Of a stretch of 8,550 bases of DNA, positions 7,165 to 8,550 are shown one piece after another. Both the position numbers and the translations under genes were made by a program. Each line of letters opens with the position of its first letter. The stretch's first letter is position 1. Below the pieces are notes generated by a model that saw only the letters and a list, made by a program, of their open reading frames with translations, ran no database searches and was not told the DNA's origin. Source of the stretch: Chloroflexi bacterium RBG_16_64_32 (GTDB lineage: Bacteria; Chloroflexota; Dehalococcoidia; SM23-28-2; RBG-16-64-32); contig MGNZ01000092.1 of assembly GCA_001795235.1 (NCBI GenBank), positions 1 to 8,550 on the forward strand. The letters run 5' to 3'.

Positions 7165-7171
7165 GCTTGAG

Positions 7172-7786
7172 ATGGACGAATCGCTGGTCCACATCCGGGA
7201 AGACGGCAACATCGACGACGCGATCAGCAAGAACATCCTGCTCGCCTCGGTGGACGGTGTCGTCAACTGGGCGCGAAGGTCGTCCCTCTGGCCGGTAATG
7301 TTCGGGCTGGCCTGCTGCGCCATCGAGTTCATCGCCGTGGCCACCCCGCGCTACGACCTGGCCCGATTCGGCGCCGAGGTTATGCGGGCCTCGCCGCGTC
7401 AGGCCGACCTCATGGTCGTCGCCGGCACAGTGACCTGGAAGATGGCGCCGCCGGTGCGCCGGATCTACCTCCAGATGGCGGAGCCCCGCTGGGTCATCTC
7501 CATGGGTAGCTGCGCCACCATCGGCGGGCCGTTCGCCTACGGCTACAGCACGCTACCCGGCGTCAACCTCATCGTGCCGGTGGACGTCTACGTCCCCGGC
7601 TGCCCCCCTCGGCCGGAGTCGCTCCTGCACGGGCTGATGCTGCTGCAGGAGAAGATCAAGAGCGAAAGCATCGCCGGCCGCCGCGAAGCAAAGATGCCCA
7701 GCGGCGACTTCTCGAAGTACCTACCCGAGGGCGACCCCATACGGCGCGAGCTGGAGTCGCTGTTCCCGCCCTTCGTCAAGGCGTAG
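7172..7786 (+). CDS. nuoB: NuoB, NADH-quinone oxidoreductase (complex I) subunit B
   Basis: NuoB is the membrane-facing peripheral-arm subunit of complex I that holds cluster N2, the last Fe-S cluster before quinone. The protein has 204 residues. The four cluster ligands are visible: the adjacent pair C48-C49 in GLACCAIE, C114 in SMGSCATIGG, and C144 in VPGCPPRPE. RYDLARFGAEV and GTVTWKMAPPVRRIY are also typical of the family. The C-terminal 45 residues after LLQEKIK are polar and less conserved. The ATG at 7172 has AGGA (7158-7161) 10 nt upstream, and that AGGA belongs to the second tandem-repeat unit. The usual partners nuoA, nuoC and nuoD are absent: the next gene is convergent. It is therefore a stand-alone copy, a main nuoB outside its operon or a paralogue. 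Related [NiFe]-hydrogenase small subunits share the fold, but the motifs fit NuoB better. Confidence 0.93.
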   Translation: MDESLVHIREDGNIDDAISKNILLASVDGVVNWARRSSLWPVMFGLACCAIEFIAVATPRYDLARFGAEVMRASPRQADLMVVAGTVTWKMAPPVRRIYLQMAEPRWVISMGSCATIGGPFAYGYSTLPGVNLIVPVDVYVPGCPPRPESLLHGLMLLQEKIKSESIAGRREAKMPSGDFSKYLPEGDPIRRELESLFPPFVKA

Positions 7787-7809
7787 CGCCAGACCAGGCG
7801 ATCCCTGGC

Positions 7810-7823
7810 CCGGCGAAAGCCGG
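7810..7823 (+). terminator. Hairpin with GAAA tetraloop downstream of nuoB
   Basis: CCGGC-GAAA-GCCGG forms a 5-bp GC stem closed by a GNRA-type tetraloop, 23 nt after the nuoB stop. No U-tract follows (ACAAACCCG), so intrinsic termination is doubtful. It may stabilise the nuoB mRNA 3' end or cooperate with the next palindrome. Confidence 0.4.
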
Positions 7824-7834
7824 ACAAACCCGAC

Positions 7835-7860
7835 GAAGGCCAGGCTTAAGCCTGGCCTTC
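7835..7860. terminator. 26-bp perfect palindrome between convergent nuoB and signal peptidase genes
   Basis: GAAGGCCAGGCTT is followed immediately by its exact reverse complement, giving two 13-bp arms with no spacer. It overlaps the last four codons and the TAA of the minus-strand peptidase. Its place between convergent genes suggests a bidirectional transcription stop. No long T-run follows on either strand (only TTT on the minus strand), so it may be a factor-dependent stop or a repeat element. Confidence 0.55.
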
Positions 7861-8379
7861 AGTGTGCGGATCACCGCGGACTACCCGCATCCGGCTGGGC
7901 GGCCAGTAGACGAGCCACGCCCGGGCGAGGATCGCCTCCCGACCGACCGGCCCGAAGTCGCGGCCGTCTGTGCTGGCGTACGGCGCGTCGCCCAGGAGCA
8001 GCCACTCATCCTCGCCCAGCGTCCGCGCTCCTGGCGGGGCCGGAGGCCCGGCCCGACCGGCGTCCCCCGTCGCGCCCCACAGCATGCCGTTGACCCAGCA
8101 GCGATCGCCGTCGATGGTCACGCTGTCGCCGGGCTGGGCAACCACCCGCTTGACGATGCGCATACGGGGTCGAGCCGGGTGCGAGGCGAGCACAACGTCG
8201 CCAGGGCGCGGAGGCGCCAGCCGGTACGCCAGCCGGTCGTAGAGGACGTACTCGCCTGGCGACAAGGTGGGGGACATGCTCCAACCGCTGACGACGGCCC
8301 GCCTGCCCAGCAGAAACGCAAGGAAGGGGTAGACGCCGGGAACGCGCAGCAGGTACCGCAGCGGTCTACGCCAAAGCAT
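7846..8379 (-). CDS. lepB: Small S26-family signal peptidase I (LepB-like)
   Basis: Signal peptidase I cleaves signal peptides of exported proteins at the outer face of the cytoplasmic membrane. From the ATG at 8379 the protein has 177 residues; a GTG at 8391 would add four. One hydrophobic segment (about residues 8-25, YLLRVPGVYPFLAFLLG) could anchor it. The catalytic serine is S34 in SGWSMSPTLSPGE and the general-base lysine is K77 in RIVKRVVAQPGD. The C-terminal box is GDAPYASTDGRDFG, matching family box E (GDN..S.DSR.FG), with Ala in place of Asn and Gly in place of Ser. A Gly/Pro-rich loop (about 103-118) replaces part of the larger domain of E. coli LepB, as is common in short bacterial enzymes. 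Short S26 proteins also include nickel-superoxide-dismutase maturation proteases; no sodN is visible to support that. Neither start has a good Shine-Dalgarno sequence. Confidence 0.85.
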   Translation of the reverse strand: MLWRRPLRYLLRVPGVYPFLAFLLGRRAVVSGWSMSPTLSPGEYVLYDRLAYRLAPPRPGDVVLASHPARPRMRIVKRVVAQPGDSVTIDGDRCWVNGMLWGATGDAGRAGPPAPPGARTLGEDEWLLLGDAPYASTDGRDFGPVGREAILARAWLVYWPPSRMRVVRGDPHTEGQA

Positions 8380-8408
8380 CGACCATCGCACGGTATACAG
8401 TCAGTTCA

Positions 8409-8459
8409 TTGCTTGCGATCGGCAGCACCACACCCTGAAGGGTGTGGCATCGAAAGCAA
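8409..8459. repeat. REP-like palindromic unit 1 (long imperfect stem-loop)
   Basis: The core is a perfect hairpin CCACACCC-TGAA-GGGTGTGG (8428-8447). It is enclosed by outer arms TTGCTTGCGAT (8409-8419) and ATCGAAAGCAA (8449-8459), which pair at 10 of 11 positions. On the minus strand the unit reads GATGCC, then the stem with a TTCA loop. Unit 2 on the plus strand has the same arrangement. No coding function is evident. Confidence 0.7.
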
Positions 8460-8463
8460 GTCT

Positions 8464-8486
8464 GATGCCGCCAGCCTTCAGGCTGG
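8464..8486. repeat. REP-like palindromic unit 2
   Basis: GATGCC (8464-8469) precedes the hairpin CCAGCC-TTCA-GGCTGG (8471-8486). Loop and leading hexamer match unit 1 read on the opposite strand, while the stem sequence differs yet stays paired. The sequence after it to the window end (8487-8550) shows no gene or other element I can support. Confidence 0.65.
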
Positions 8487-8550
8487 GGTCTCATACGAAA
8501 TTCCTTCCAAGCGTGAAGCAACAGAACGCTGCCGACAACGGATTCCCCTT

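Noticed and set aside
8392..8550. Insertion-sequence end or CRISPR-like array at the right edge
   Set aside because: There are only two inverted palindromic units with different stems, no regular spacers, no transposase frame and no target duplication visible before the window ends.

Overview
The window is a high-GC bacterial chromosome segment dominated by iron-sulfur (Fe-S) cluster biogenesis. A complete SUF operon lies on the minus strand in the order sufB-sufC-sufD-sufS-sufU. A second, IscS/NifS-type cysteine desulfurase is transcribed divergently from it and is followed by a stand-alone nuoB. A small S26 signal peptidase gene converges on nuoB. The use of SufU rather than SufE, the BCDSU order, the high GC and the style of the intergenic repeats suggest a Chloroflexota (Dehalococcoidia-like) or similar GC-rich environmental bacterium. 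That placement is an inference and no taxonomic marker is present.

Layout. Positions 1-196 (+) hold the C-terminal end of a probable metallo-beta-lactamase-fold protein, cut by the window edge. Positions 236-5610 (-) hold the SUF operon, with genes abutting or overlapping (sufB/sufC 0 nt, sufC/sufD 17 nt, sufD/sufS 14 nt or a 4-nt overlap depending on start, sufS/sufU 14-nt overlap). Positions 5611-5893 are a 283-bp divergent control region with an AT-rich island in otherwise GC-rich DNA. The island has a perfect TATAAT box and an octamer, CTGTATAA, repeated exactly 21 bp apart. Positions 5894-7099 (+) encode the second desulfurase. Positions 7117-7164 are a 24-bp tandem repeat in the gap before nuoB (7172-7786, +). 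The convergent gap 7787-7845 carries two hairpins, one a 26-bp perfect palindrome overlapping the peptidase stop codon. The peptidase gene (-) ends at 7846. Beyond it, 8409-8486 holds two REP-like palindromic units in inverted orientation.

How the genes work together. SufS mobilises sulfur from cysteine, SufU accepts and relays it, and the SufBC2D scaffold and ATPase assembles Fe-S clusters. The divergent IscS-type enzyme is a second sulfur source, perhaps for tRNA thiolation or specialised clusters. NuoB is an Fe-S protein (cluster N2 of complex I) and so a plausible client. All catalytic and ligand residues checked are present in these proteins.

I found no clearly new biological system. 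The most interesting material is non-coding: the shared divergent promoter with its phased repeat, the tandem repeat that may supply the nuoB ribosome-binding site, and the REP-like pair at the right edge.
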